In this document: in pieces, positions 44,615 to 51,904 of the stretch
Numbering within the stretch: position 1 is the first letter of the stretch
Layout: each line of letters begins with the position of its first letter
NCBI RefSeq assembly: GCF_025809055.1
Contig: NZ_CP075529.1
Coordinates: forward strand, 124,001 to 188,000
DNA length: 64,000 nt
Origin: Devosia sp.
GTDB taxonomy: Bacteria; Pseudomonadota; Alphaproteobacteria; Rhizobiales; Devosiaceae
Direction: 5' to 3'
Translations under genes and position numbers: made by a program
The notes under the pieces: generated by a model
Database searches by the model: none
What the model saw: only the letters and a program-made list of their open reading frames with translations
What the model was told of the DNA's origin: nothing

Positions 44615-45523
44615 ATGGGCAAGCACGTCTTCTGCACCGATCTTTGCCAGCAGCGCGGCGAGCCACTCGAAGGCCTTGGGGATGCGCCGCAGCGCATCCT
44701 CATGCTGGCCTGGCCGCGTGGAAAATGGCGCACGCCGCGTTGGGAGTCGGTCGATATGTCACCGGCTCTTTGCAAGGCCCTGCATGATGCCGCCATGGCG
44801 GGCCTGCATGTGGCGCTGGTGGACAAGGTGGAGGCAGAGGGCAGCTTGCCCACGCTTCATGCCCTGCCGGAAAATATCCGTACAGACATCGCTGACGAGG
44901 ATGAACTCATTGTGGCCATCCGCAACTATGTGGATGGCGTCATGTTCGATGGCACCCCTGACGCGCGAACCACGATCATCTGCTGCACCGACAGCCGGCG
45001 CGACGCCTGCTGCGCCCGCAATGGTTTTTCCACCTACAAGGCCTTGGTGGCCATCGCCGACCCCGACAAGTTCAATATTGTCCAGGCCACCCATATCGGT
45101 GGCTGCCGCATGGCAGCGTCGCTGTTGGTGATGCCCCAGCGCCAGCGTTACGGGCGCATGACGGCCGGCCTGGCGCCCGCCTTTCTGGCAGCCCTTGAGC
45201 GCGGCGAGATATTTCTTCCCGCCTACAAGGGCCGTTCCGGCCAGCCGGAGCCGGCCCAGGTGGCCGAGCTGGCGGCCATGCGCTGGGCCGCCGATCATGG
45301 TCACATCCTCCGGGAGATACCGCTCGAAGGCGACATTCCCGCCGAGACCAGCGAGGGCATGCACCTGACCTTGAGTGCCCATGTGGCCGGGTCTCACCTG
45401 GCCATCCGCCTTCACGCCCAGAGCTTCATGGTTCAGGGCAATTGCGAAACCGTGGCGGAGGGTGGTGGAGAACCCATGCTGCGCTGGTGTCTCGACGAGG
45501 TGACGGCCCACAGCAACACCTGA
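44615..45523 (+). CDS. Suc_Fer-like (sucrase/ferredoxin-like) thioredoxin-fold [2Fe-2S] protein
   Basis: 302 residues, no signal peptide, cytoplasmic. The middle has ICCTDSRRDACCARNG near residues 127-142 and THIGGCRMAASLLVMPQRQR near 160-180, which match the C-x-n-C and H-x-G-G-x-R signatures of PF06999 (Aim32/Apd1 relatives) that bind a [2Fe-2S] cluster through two Cys and two His. The gene is embedded four bases after binding protein 2 and before binding proteins 3 and 4. A role in reducing the incoming ferric siderophore and freeing the iron is the best reading (inference). No classic FhuF/SIP reductase is encoded in the operon. Confidence 0.82.
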   Translation: MGKHVFCTDLCQQRGEPLEGLGDAPQRILMLAWPRGKWRTPRWESVDMSPALCKALHDAAMAGLHVALVDKVEAEGSLPTLHALPENIRTDIADEDELIVAIRNYVDGVMFDGTPDARTTIICCTDSRRDACCARNGFSTYKALVAIADPDKFNIVQATHIGGCRMAASLLVMPQRQRYGRMTAGLAPAFLAALERGEIFLPAYKGRSGQPEPAQVAELAAMRWAADHGHILREIPLEGDIPAETSEGMHLTLSAHVAGSHLAIRLHAQSFMVQGNCETVAEGGGEPMLRWCLDEVTAHSNT

Positions 45524-45568
45524 CCATCCCCGAAATTCAGGCCCCAACCCGAAATTTGGAGAACCATC

Positions 45569-46531
45569 TTGGTCAAGCCATCCCTGGCTGCGGCGCTGAT
45601 CGCAGCCCTCTTTTCCGTCGTCCCGGCCATGGCTCAGGACACGCGGAGTTTCACCGACGATCTGGGGCGGGTGGTCGAAATTCCGGCCGACCCGCTTCGC
45701 ATCGCGGCACTGCATGACATCGAATTGACCGTGCCGCTGCTGGAACTGGGCGCACCGGTGATCGCCAGCCACGCCCGGCCGGGTGCCGACGGGTCGCAGA
45801 TGATCCGTGCTTCGTTGCTGTTGACGGGGCAGGACATTGCCCAGGGTCACATCGCCGATCTTGGTGACAACCCGGTCGACCTTGAAACCCTCACCGCCAT
45901 CGACCCCGATCTCATCATCACCACGACCTGGCAACAGGCCGCCGTCGAGCAGCTCGAACTGATTGCGCCGACCATTGTCATCGACACCCAGTCGGGTCTG
46001 CGCGACGATTACGCCCTTTACGACATTCTGGCCGATATCACCGGAACCAGTGACCGGCTCGAGGCCCTCAAGGCGCGCTACCAGGCGCAGATCGACCAGC
46101 TCAAGCGCGTCGCCGATACCAGCACTACGGTCAGCGCATTTCATGCCCAGAATGGCAATCTGTCGGTCTGGAATCCCTATTCGTCCTTCGGCCGGGTGCT
46201 GCGGGACGCCGGTTTCCGCTTTCCGGACCTCATCGAGAACATGCCCGAGGGCACCTCGGAACAGCTGAGCGCCGAGGTCCTGCCCAATCTCGATGCCGAT
46301 GTCGTTTTCGTCAGTTATCGCGGCGATCGGGGGGAGACCCCGGCTGATGCCAATGCCGAACTGGAAACCACGCTGCCGGGCTACTGCGCCTTGCTTACCG
46401 CCTGCCAGCAGGGCCGGATGATCCTGCTGCCGCGCGAGGAAGGTTGGGCCACCTCCTATGTCGGTCTGACCATGATCGCCTATGCGATGACGACCGCGCT
46501 GGGGTCGCTCGACTTCCCACCTGCACAATAA
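45569..46531 (+). CDS. iron-siderophore binding protein 3 of 4
   Basis: 320 residues; the start is a TTG with a GGAG eight bases upstream, so translation may be weaker. Signal peptide LAAALIAALFSVVPAMAQ. The mature start DTRSFTDDLGRVVEIPADPL, then ELTVPLLELGAPVIASHARP and IDPDLIITTTWQQAAVEQLE. It is close to protein 4 along its whole length, indicating a relatively late duplication. Confidence 0.92.
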   Translation: MVKPSLAAALIAALFSVVPAMAQDTRSFTDDLGRVVEIPADPLRIAALHDIELTVPLLELGAPVIASHARPGADGSQMIRASLLLTGQDIAQGHIADLGDNPVDLETLTAIDPDLIITTTWQQAAVEQLELIAPTIVIDTQSGLRDDYALYDILADITGTSDRLEALKARYQAQIDQLKRVADTSTTVSAFHAQNGNLSVWNPYSSFGRVLRDAGFRFPDLIENMPEGTSEQLSAEVLPNLDADVVFVSYRGDRGETPADANAELETTLPGYCALLTACQQGRMILLPREEGWATSYVGLTMIAYAMTTALGSLDFPPAQ

Positions 46532-46552
46532 GTCCCAAACCACGAGACAAGA

Positions 46553-47518
46553 ATGACCATTCGCAAAGTCCTTTTCGGGGCGCTTGTCGCGCTCCCGCTC
46601 ATCGCCGCCTCTGCCTTCGCGCAGGAGACACGCTCCTTCACCGACGATCTGGGTCGTGTGGTCGAGGTGCCCGTCAAACCCCTGCGCATCGTGTCCCTGC
46701 ACGACAGCAATCTCACAGTGCCGCTGCTTGAACTGGGCGTCGTGCCGGTCGGCTCACATGGCCGCACCACTGAAGCGGGCGAGCCCTATATCCGGTCCAG
46801 CGCCATGCTGACGGGTGTGGATTTCTCCACCTCCGCCATCGAGTTCGTCGGCAATCTTCCGGCCGATATCGAGGCTGTCGCCGCTCTCGAACCGGACCTG
46901 ATCCTCACGATTCCGTGGCAGACCGCGCCCCTCGACCAGTTGGAGGCCATTGCGCCCACCATCGTCTTCGACAGCACCACGCGCCGCGGCATCGACATGT
47001 ATCAGGCGCTCGCCGAGCTCACCGGCACCGAGGACAGGCTGACCAGCCTCGAAGGCCGGTACCAGGAGCAGATCGCCCAGATCAAGAAATTGGTGGATGT
47101 CGAGAACACCACCGTCAATGTCATGCAGGGCAATCAAGGGGTGTTCTACGTCACCCACACCTATGGCGGTCTCGGCAAGATCCTGCGCGACGCCGGCTTC
47201 ACCTTCCCTGAAGCGGTCGAAGCCCTGGGCGAAGGTGGCGAGGGCGAGTTCACCGGCGAGCGCCTGCCTGAACTCGATGCAGACGTCATCTTCGTCACCT
47301 ATCGCGCAGAAGGGGGCGAGACAGCCGCTATCGCCGAACAGGCCCTCGAAGCCGTCATGCCGGGCTTCTGTGATTTCCTCCACGCCTGCCGCGAGGGGCA
47401 AATTCTCTACCTGCCGCGCGACGAGGGACATTCCAGCTCCTACGCCGCCCTCAGCATGACCAGCTTTGCCGTGCTCACCCAGCTCTCCGGCCGCAACGTC
47501 GTCCGCCGCCAGCAATAG
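46553..47518 (+). CDS. iron-siderophore binding protein 4 of 4
   Basis: 321 residues with signal peptide LFGALVALPLIAASAFAQ. ETRSFTDDLGRVVEVPVKPL and NLTVPLLELGVVPVGSHGRT mirror protein 3, and LEPDLILTIPWQTAPLDQLE aligns with it in the second strand. It is the last gene of the operon, 21 bp after protein 3. A hairpin at 47547-47561 may end the transcript. Confidence 0.92.
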   Translation: MTIRKVLFGALVALPLIAASAFAQETRSFTDDLGRVVEVPVKPLRIVSLHDSNLTVPLLELGVVPVGSHGRTTEAGEPYIRSSAMLTGVDFSTSAIEFVGNLPADIEAVAALEPDLILTIPWQTAPLDQLEAIAPTIVFDSTTRRGIDMYQALAELTGTEDRLTSLEGRYQEQIAQIKKLVDVENTTVNVMQGNQGVFYVTHTYGGLGKILRDAGFTFPEAVEALGEGGEGEFTGERLPELDADVIFVTYRAEGGETAAIAEQALEAVMPGFCDFLHACREGQILYLPRDEGHSSSYAALSMTSFAVLTQLSGRNVVRRQQ

Positions 47519-47546
47519 CAGGTGTCAAATGAGCGAAATGATCATT

Positions 47547-47561
47547 GGGCGCATTGCGCCC
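47547..47561 (+). terminator. hairpin after the iron operon
   Basis: GGGCGC-ATT-GCGCCC, a perfect 6-bp stem 29 bases after the last stop, followed by sequence without T-run. A second inverted pair, 11-bp arms at 47591-47601 and 47633-47643 with a 31-base loop, follows it. Confidence 0.5.
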
Positions 47562-47724
47562 GGTGATTGATGTGAGTTGACCACGAACAAGCACCAGCGC
47601 CGCGTGACCTTAATGGTTTGGGGGCGCTGGTGCGTTTGCGGTTAGTTCGGCGTTTCGTCGGTGAACGGATCGCCTTCAGAGTGAACTTCGCAAATCGTGC
47701 CGACCTTCCTTCCGTTATCGTCTG

Positions 47725-47817
47725 TCAGGTCGATGACGCCGGGTTCCAGATCGCCGTGAGCACGGTGCTGATGATGCCAGCGTAAGCGGCCAGCGTGAGA
47801 AATTGGGTAAGGTCCAA
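47725..47817 (-). CDS. possible small membrane peptide
   Basis: A TTG at 47817, placed 3 bases past the upstream stop and 6 bases after GGGGAGG, opens 30 codons with a hydrophobic core LAAYAGIISTVLTAIW. Context fits translational coupling to the coiled-coil zinc-ribbon gene. In the overlapping frame a second stretch (GVIDLTDDNGRKVGTICEVH) reads like protein but has no usual start. The rest of 47519-47820 holds only the inverted repeats described nearby. Confidence 0.4.
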   Translation of the reverse strand: MDLTQFLTLAAYAGIISTVLTAIWNPASST

Positions 47818-47820
47818 GTG

Positions 47821-48213
47821 CTACCTCCCCTCAGGAGGCACATACTTGCGTAACTCCGTATGACCGCAGCTTGAATTGTCACAAGTCAAGGTTCTCTCCT
47901 GGTGGCCGAATACGCCAAACTGTGGGTGCGCGTTGGATGCCGTGACTTTGAGGCGTCCGGACTGGCAGATCGGGCAGCTTTCTCCGGACTTCAACGTGGC
48001 AATTTGTGCCTTGAGGGCGGCGATCTCTCGGTCGCGTGCTCTCAGCTCCTCTCGCGCATCGGTCAGTGCAATCTTTGCATCGCCTAGGTTGCTGTAAAGC
48101 TCAGCCATCTGGGCCTTGTAGGTGGAAGAGTCCAAGTCGCGCTCAATGTCGCGAAGGGCCTTGGCGATCTTGGTCGCCTCGCCCAGTGCCGTGAGGCCGG
48201 TCATCAGGTCCAT
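47821..48213 (-). CDS. coiled-coil protein with C-terminal zinc ribbon, phage-associated type
   Basis: 130 residues from the ATG at 48213 with GGAG eight bases ahead; a longer frame to 48279 is less likely. Residues 25-85 form a long amphipathic coiled coil (AREELRARDREIAALKAQIA) and the rest a Cys4 ribbon: CPICQSGRLKV and CDNSSCGH. The composition is like proteins often found in prophages and plasmids of rhizobia, but I cannot assign a function. It lies just outside the left att-like repeat. Confidence 0.7.
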   Translation of the reverse strand: MDLMTGLTALGEATKIAKALRDIERDLDSSTYKAQMAELYSNLGDAKIALTDAREELRARDREIAALKAQIATLKSGESCPICQSGRLKVTASNAHPQFGVFGHQERTLTCDNSSCGHTELRKYVPPEGR

Positions 48214-48649
48214 AGAGGTATCTCCATCTCCGAGAAGAATGGACGATTCACGCAAGTCAGCCCAGCCGCTTTTCCACACCTCGAAATGCTAGCGAAAGGT
48301 GCTAACGAACCCTGCGAATGGGTTTGGCTAAGCCGTCGATTTCACCGCGAAGAAAAAGATTGGCTGGGGAACCTGGACACTCCCAATGTCGATAGTAGTA
48401 TAGTCTTTTCAATGGGTTATCAAGATCATCGTTCAGAAAAGTGGGCCAAAGTGGGCCACCTTTGTGAGACGCTCTCTAAGGACGAAGAGCGCCGATTGGC
48501 ACGGCAAAAGATGGATTCGGCACCCTACTTTGCATTCCGTAATTGACAGACAAGGGGCTTTCTAGAAGGTTAGAATTCTTATTCTTCCCAATTGCTTAAG
48601 CACTAGGGGGCTTGAGTTACGAAGTATTGTCGGCACGAGAGGGGGCACA
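48214..48649. other. 436-bp accessory gap with the left att-like repeat
   Basis: No convincing gene. One frame at 48286-48546 (86 codons) runs through the tRNA-derived repeat at 48359-48377 and has no family resemblance or RBS. From about 48380 the sequence becomes clearly richer in A and T than the flanking chromosome, which marks the foreign segment. Confidence 0.5.
48359..48377. repeat. left copy of 19-bp att-like direct repeat
   Basis: ATTGGCTGGGGAACCTGGA is identical to 49695-49713, the 3' end of the tRNA-Gln gene including its CCA complement. The match stops sharply at both sides, as expected of a crossover core. Confidence 0.8.
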
Positions 48650-49078
48650 GTGCGTCGAATAATCAGCTCATCGGCCTTATTATCACTAGTCTGTGTCGCT
48701 TGTGCACCCGCTTCAAAGGTCGTTGCCTTCGAAGGGTTTTTTCCTATCGCCGAGACGGTCTTCATCTCCGATTCTCACGAACGAGAGGATCGAAGACTTA
48801 ATTTCGGAGGCGGCATTAGAATTGTCCAGATGACAGTAATCAACGCGGTTGCTGGAGGTGGCGAAGGTTCCCAGATCACAAGAGTCGAGTTTATCTGTGA
48901 AACAGGCGAGGGACGCATCCTGTCCGGTCTTAACTATAGCGGTCCAAATCTGACTGGCGCCAGTAGCGCGATGCGTGAAGAGACCCCGTTTGAGCGGCGT
49001 CAATTTGATGAGCGAACAGCAATAAAGCTTGCAATCGATTTTGGCCGTGATTCTGACGCTATATGTCAGAGAGAATGA
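48650..49078 (+). CDS. hypothetical exported protein, possible lipoprotein
   Basis: 142 residues from a GTG with GAGAGGGGG four bases upstream. The N-terminus RRIISSSALLSLVCVACAP looks like a signal peptide; CVAC is not a standard lipobox but the second Cys may be lipidated. The mature part has one further Cys pair (FICETGEGR, DAICQRE) and no family I recognise. Codon use is less GC-biased than in neighbouring genes, in keeping with its position inside the element remnant. Confidence 0.6.
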   Translation: MRRIISSSALLSLVCVACAPASKVVAFEGFFPIAETVFISDSHEREDRRLNFGGGIRIVQMTVINAVAGGGEGSQITRVEFICETGEGRILSGLNYSGPNLTGASSAMREETPFERRQFDERTAIKLAIDFGRDSDAICQRE

Positions 49079-49117
49079 ACATAATGGAAGTTCGATGACT
49101 TTGTTTTGGGTGGGCCA

Positions 49118-49270
49118 ATGAGTGATCCTTATCAAATAATAAAAGAACGTCTTGCTAGGGGCGAGATTACAGCCGCGCAATATGATGATCTGGCGAAACA
49201 GCTGAGAGAACGAGAGGGTAAAGAACCGTTGCCGCCGGGAGTGACGGTTTACAATGCTCTATGGTGCTAA
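49118..49270 (+). CDS. SHOCT-domain small protein
   Basis: 50 residues starting MSDPYQIIKERLARGEITAA, then QYDDLAKQLREREGKEPLPP. The L-x-GEIT-x-x-Y-x-x-L pattern is the SHOCT domain, a short helical oligomerisation motif usually at the ends of membrane or nuclease proteins. GGGTGGG lies just upstream. Its last ten bases overlap the start of the next small gene in another frame, suggesting coupled synthesis. Confidence 0.7.
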   Translation: MSDPYQIIKERLARGEITAAQYDDLAKQLREREGKEPLPPGVTVYNALWC

Positions 49271-49407
49271 TCGGGGGGCCTCTGGTTGCCTTCTTCGGCT
49301 ATACGTCTTTGCCAGGCGTCCTTGGGCTTGGCCTTGCCGTGATTGGGGGGGCACTGTTCGTCGTAGGCGGGATCGCGATGGGAATGATCGAGAACAAAAA
49401 ACGCTAA
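49261..49407 (+). CDS. glycine-rich two-helix membrane peptide
   Basis: 48 residues starting MVLIGGPLVAFFGYTSLPGV, with a second hydrophobic helix LGLGLAVIGGALFVVGGIAM and a basic tail ENKKR. The hairpin-like form and the 10-bp overlap with the SHOCT gene suggest that the two form a membrane complex. It was missed in the usual long frames, where a shifted 69-codon reading covers it. Confidence 0.65.
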   Translation: MVLIGGPLVAFFGYTSLPGVLGLGLAVIGGALFVVGGIAMGMIENKKR

Positions 49408-49453
49408 ATTTCCACTATGGGAGATTCACATTTCGTTCTCGCTCAGGCATAGT

Positions 49454-49471
49454 GCGGTATTAGAATACCGC
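49454..49471 (+). terminator. hairpin after the two small genes
   Basis: GCGGTAT-TAGA-ATACCGC, perfect 7-bp arms, 47 bases after the membrane peptide stop and just before the portal fragment. Confidence 0.5.
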
Positions 49472-49484
49472 AAGATCAGAGAAT

Positions 49485-49694
49485 TTGCCGTTACCGAAGC
49501 CTATTGCAGGCCTATTCCGAAAAGCCGACCCTGAGCCGACCACACCCGCGCCGGTGAGCCTCACCGACCCTCTGGCCGCTTGGATATTCGGTGCCCAGTC
49601 GGCCTATTCGAATATTTCGGTGACGCCCAAAACGGCGATGCAGGTGCCAGCCGTCTCGCTGGAAGTGCAGCCCATCGCCAATGACTTAGGGAGA
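49485..49694 (+). pseudogene. 5' fragment of an HK97-type phage portal gene
   Basis: From a TTG at 49485 the frame gives PLPKPIAGLFRKADPEP, then DPLAAWIFGAQSAYSNISV and TPKTAMQVPAVSLEVQPIA. The W-x-FG ... V-TP-x-A-x-x-VPAV order is that of the start of HK97-family portal proteins, which are about 400 residues. Only about 70 codons remain and the reading frame is cut at the 19-bp repeat, running on into tRNA antisense. No translation product is expected. Confidence 0.68.
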
Positions 49695-49713
49695 ATTGGC
49701 TGGGGAACCTGGA
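49695..49713. repeat. right copy of 19-bp att-like direct repeat
   Basis: Covers the CCA end, acceptor strand and part of the T stem of tRNA-Gln and two further bases. Identical to 48359-48377. Confidence 0.8.
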
Positions 49714-49770
49714 TTCGAACCAAGATCGACGGAGTCAGAGTCCGCTGTTCTACCGTTGAACTATTCCCCA
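49697..49770 (-). tRNA. tRNA-Gln (anticodon CTG)
   Basis: 74 bases on the minus strand. TGGGGAA pairs with TTCCCCA in the acceptor stem, the D loop carries AGTTCAACGGTAGAAC, the anticodon arm GCGGA-CTCTGAC-TCCGT exposes CTG, and the T arm has GGTTCGAATCC. The encoded CCA is present. It reads CAG codons and is the insertion site of the element remnant to its 3' side. The 234 bases between it and ppx/gppA contain no gene; a 12-bp palindrome GTCACCGGTGAC is at 49925-49936. Confidence 0.97.
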
Positions 49771-50004
49771 GCATGAGCCTCATGGCTGGGCGGCGCGCGG
49801 GGCAGCGGGGCTGTTTGGCGCGGCGCGGGGTCTCATTAGACAAACTGGCGCCGGATTGCAAGCGGCCAGCGTGCCGCAGTTGGGGACATCGTTTTCATTG
49901 CGCTGCGGCCCCCCTTGCTCTACCGTCACCGGTGACACGTAACGCGAAGTGCATTTCGGGCGCGGCCAGCTAGGGCCTGGCGACCGGGCACGAAGGAGAC
50001 TGAA

Positions 50005-51183
50005 GTGACCGAGTCTGATCGGTCCGCCGCTGACTCGGCCGTTTTGGCCGGGGCAGGGTCCGGTGAATCGTCCGGGACGCCCCGGAGCGATCGCGGCGCC
50101 TTGGCGCCTCCGCCGGCCGGTTCGCGGCAGACCCATAATTCAGCGCCACGCCGCGCCCGGGGCCCGCTTTATGCGGCACTCGACCTGGGCACCAACAATT
50201 GCCGCCTCCTGATCGCTCGCCCCCACGAACGCGGTTTCCGCGTCATTGATGGCTTTACCCGAATCGTCCGGCTGGGCGAGGGCGTCTCGGTCACCGGGCG
50301 GTTGTCCGACGCGGCCATGGAGCGCACCATCGAGGCTTTGCGCCAATGCCGCAACAAGCTGCGTGACCACCAGCCCGCGCGGATGCGCCTCATTGCCACC
50401 GAAGCCTGCCGCGCCGCCGAGAACGGTCCCGCCTTTCTGGCGCGGGTCAGGGATGAGCTTGGCATCGAGCTCGAAATCGTCGATCGCCGCACCGAGGCCG
50501 AACTTGCCGTCACCGGATGCGCCGATCTCATCGATGCGGGAGCCGATGGCGCCCTGATGTTCGATATCGGCGGCGGCTCTTCGGAATTGGCCTGGCTCGA
50601 TTTCCGCGGCGGCCGTCCCAAGCAGCAGGGGCGCATGTCGGCATCCATCCGCTCCTGGCAGTCGCTGCCCGTGGGCGTGGTTTCCATTGCCGAAAAATTT
50701 GGTGGCGTCGATGTGACGCCGCAGGTCTTCGAGGCCATGGTGGCCTATGTCGCCGAGCAGTTGCGCCAGTTTCGCGGGCGCGAAAAGCTGCGGCAGATGA
50801 TCAGCACCAACCCGGTGCATCTGATCGGCACATCTGGCACGGTGACCACCCTTGCCGGTCTTCACCTGGGCCTGGAGCGCTATGAACGCCAGAAGGTCGA
50901 CGGGCTCTGGCTGCGGCGGGACCAGGTGGACGACACCATGCGCATCCTTTTGGGCATGCCCTTCGAGCGGCGCGTGGCCCATCCCTGCATCGGCAAGGAT
51001 CGTGCCGACCTGGTGCTCCCCGGCTGCGCCATTTTCGAGGCGATCCGGCGCGAATGGCCGACCGAGAGGGTGCGTGTGGCCGATCGCGGACTGCGCGAAG
51101 GCATCCTGATCTCGCTCATGGACCAGGATCGGCCTTACAAGCGGCCCAACCGTTATCCGAGGAGGCAGTCCAATGGCCAATAA
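50005..51183 (+). CDS. Ppx/GppA-family phosphatase
   Basis: 392 residues from a GTG with AAGGAG eight bases ahead. A low-complexity 50-residue leader precedes the actin-like ATPase fold: phosphate-1 loop ALDLGTNNCRLLIA near 57, Glu in RLIATEACR, and phosphate-2 loop MFDIGGGSSELAW near 185. Family members degrade polyphosphate or pppGpp. Lacking the extra C-terminal domains of E. coli Ppx, it is nearer to short alphaproteobacterial forms. It overlaps rlmE by 11 bp. Confidence 0.93.
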   Translation: MTESDRSAADSAVLAGAGSGESSGTPRSDRGALAPPPAGSRQTHNSAPRRARGPLYAALDLGTNNCRLLIARPHERGFRVIDGFTRIVRLGEGVSVTGRLSDAAMERTIEALRQCRNKLRDHQPARMRLIATEACRAAENGPAFLARVRDELGIELEIVDRRTEAELAVTGCADLIDAGADGALMFDIGGGSSELAWLDFRGGRPKQQGRMSASIRSWQSLPVGVVSIAEKFGGVDVTPQVFEAMVAYVAEQLRQFRGREKLRQMISTNPVHLIGTSGTVTTLAGLHLGLERYERQKVDGLWLRRDQVDDTMRILLGMPFERRVAHPCIGKDRADLVLPGCAIFEAIRREWPTERVRVADRGLREGILISLMDQDRPYKRPNRYPRRQSNGQ

Positions 51184-51904
51184 CAAGGCGCTGGGGACCG
51201 GCGGCCGCAAGTCCGACAAGGACCTCAAGATCCGCGTGAAAACGGCCAAGGGGCGCACGGTCGCCTCGACCAAATGGCTCGAGCGGCAGTTGAATGATCC
51301 CTATGTGGCGCGCGCGCGCTCAGAGGGTTATCGCTCCCGAGCCGCGTTCAAGATCAAGGAAATCAACGACAAGCACCGGCTCTTCAAGAAGGGCATGCAT
51401 GTCGTCGATCTCGGCGCGGCGCCGGGCGGTTGGTCGCAGGTGGCCGCGGCCGCCGTCGGATCGACCGTCGAAAATCCCCTTGTGGTCGGCATCGACTATC
51501 TCGACATGGACCCGATTGCCGGGGTGACCCTGCTCAAGAAGGATTTTACCGAGGATGACGCGCCCGCCATGCTGATCGAGGCCATGGGCGGGCATAAGGC
51601 AGATGTGGTGATGAGCGACATGGCCTGGCCCACCACCGGCCACCGCGCCACCGATCACCTGCGCATCGTCCATCTCATCGAGATCGCCGCCGAATTCGCC
51701 ATTGAGGTTCTCAAGCCCGGCGGTTCTTTCGTCGCCAAGGTGTTTCAGGGCGGCACGGAGCACGAGCTCCTGCACATGCTCAAGCGGCATTTTGCCACCA
51801 CCTTCCACGTCAAGCCGCCATCGAGCCGCAAGGATTCGGCGGAAGCCTACCTCGTCGCCAAAGGCTTTAAGGCTTCGCAGCCGGTCCGCTCTGCGGACGA
51901 ATAG
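51173..51904 (+). CDS. rlmE: 23S rRNA (uridine-2'-O) methyltransferase
   Basis: 243 residues. RSRAAFKIKEINDKHRLFKK leads into the SAM site VVDLGAAPGGWSQVAA near 82, and the K-D-K-E tetrad is visible as Lys of AAFKIKEI, Asp of VMSDMAWPTTG, Lys of FVAKVFQGG and a C-terminal Glu. RlmE methylates U2552 of 23S rRNA in 50S subunits. A 30-residue basic N-terminal tail is usual in alphaproteobacteria. Its last codons (QPVRSADE) form part of the tandem repeats downstream. Confidence 0.97.
   Translation: MANNKALGTGGRKSDKDLKIRVKTAKGRTVASTKWLERQLNDPYVARARSEGYRSRAAFKIKEINDKHRLFKKGMHVVDLGAAPGGWSQVAAAAVGSTVENPLVVGIDYLDMDPIAGVTLLKKDFTEDDAPAMLIEAMGGHKADVVMSDMAWPTTGHRATDHLRIVHLIEIAAEFAIEVLKPGGSFVAKVFQGGTEHELLHMLKRHFATTFHVKPPSSRKDSAEAYLVAKGFKASQPVRSADE

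Larger units (their letters stand above)
48359..49713. mobile_element. prophage/integrative element remnant in tRNA-Gln
   Basis: A 1.35-kb AT-richer segment lies between two 19-bp direct repeats, the right one being the 3' end of tRNA-Gln(CTG). Site-specific integrases commonly use such tRNA 3' ends and regenerate the tRNA on one side. Inside are a lipoprotein-like gene, a SHOCT gene, a hairpin membrane peptide and the 5' end of a phage portal gene that stops exactly at the right repeat. No integrase remains, so it is a deletion remnant. Confidence 0.72.

Noticed and set aside
44759..46702. 647-codon antisense frame across binding proteins 2-4
   Set aside because: It mirrors real genes on the other strand, has no family features and a GC-driven composition. 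Other long antisense frames at 15873-18041, 2564-3766, 11689-13047, 8610-10046, 58468-59823 and 62530-63942 were dropped for the same reason.
47591..47643. 11-bp inverted repeat as terminator or riboswitch
   Set aside because: The loop is 31 bases long and no T-run or conserved aptamer form is visible; left as a plain inverted repeat.
48286..48546. 86-codon frame across the left att repeat
   Set aside because: No RBS, no family, and the middle encodes the tRNA-derived repeat (WLGNLD).
48359..49713. intact prophage or integrative element
   Set aside because: No integrase, terminase or capsid gene is present; only a portal 5' fragment and small cargo remain.
49925..49936. GTCACCGGTGAC palindrome before ppx/gppA as operator
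   Set aside because: It is a single GC-rich 12-mer, expected by chance at this composition, and no matching site or regulator was found.
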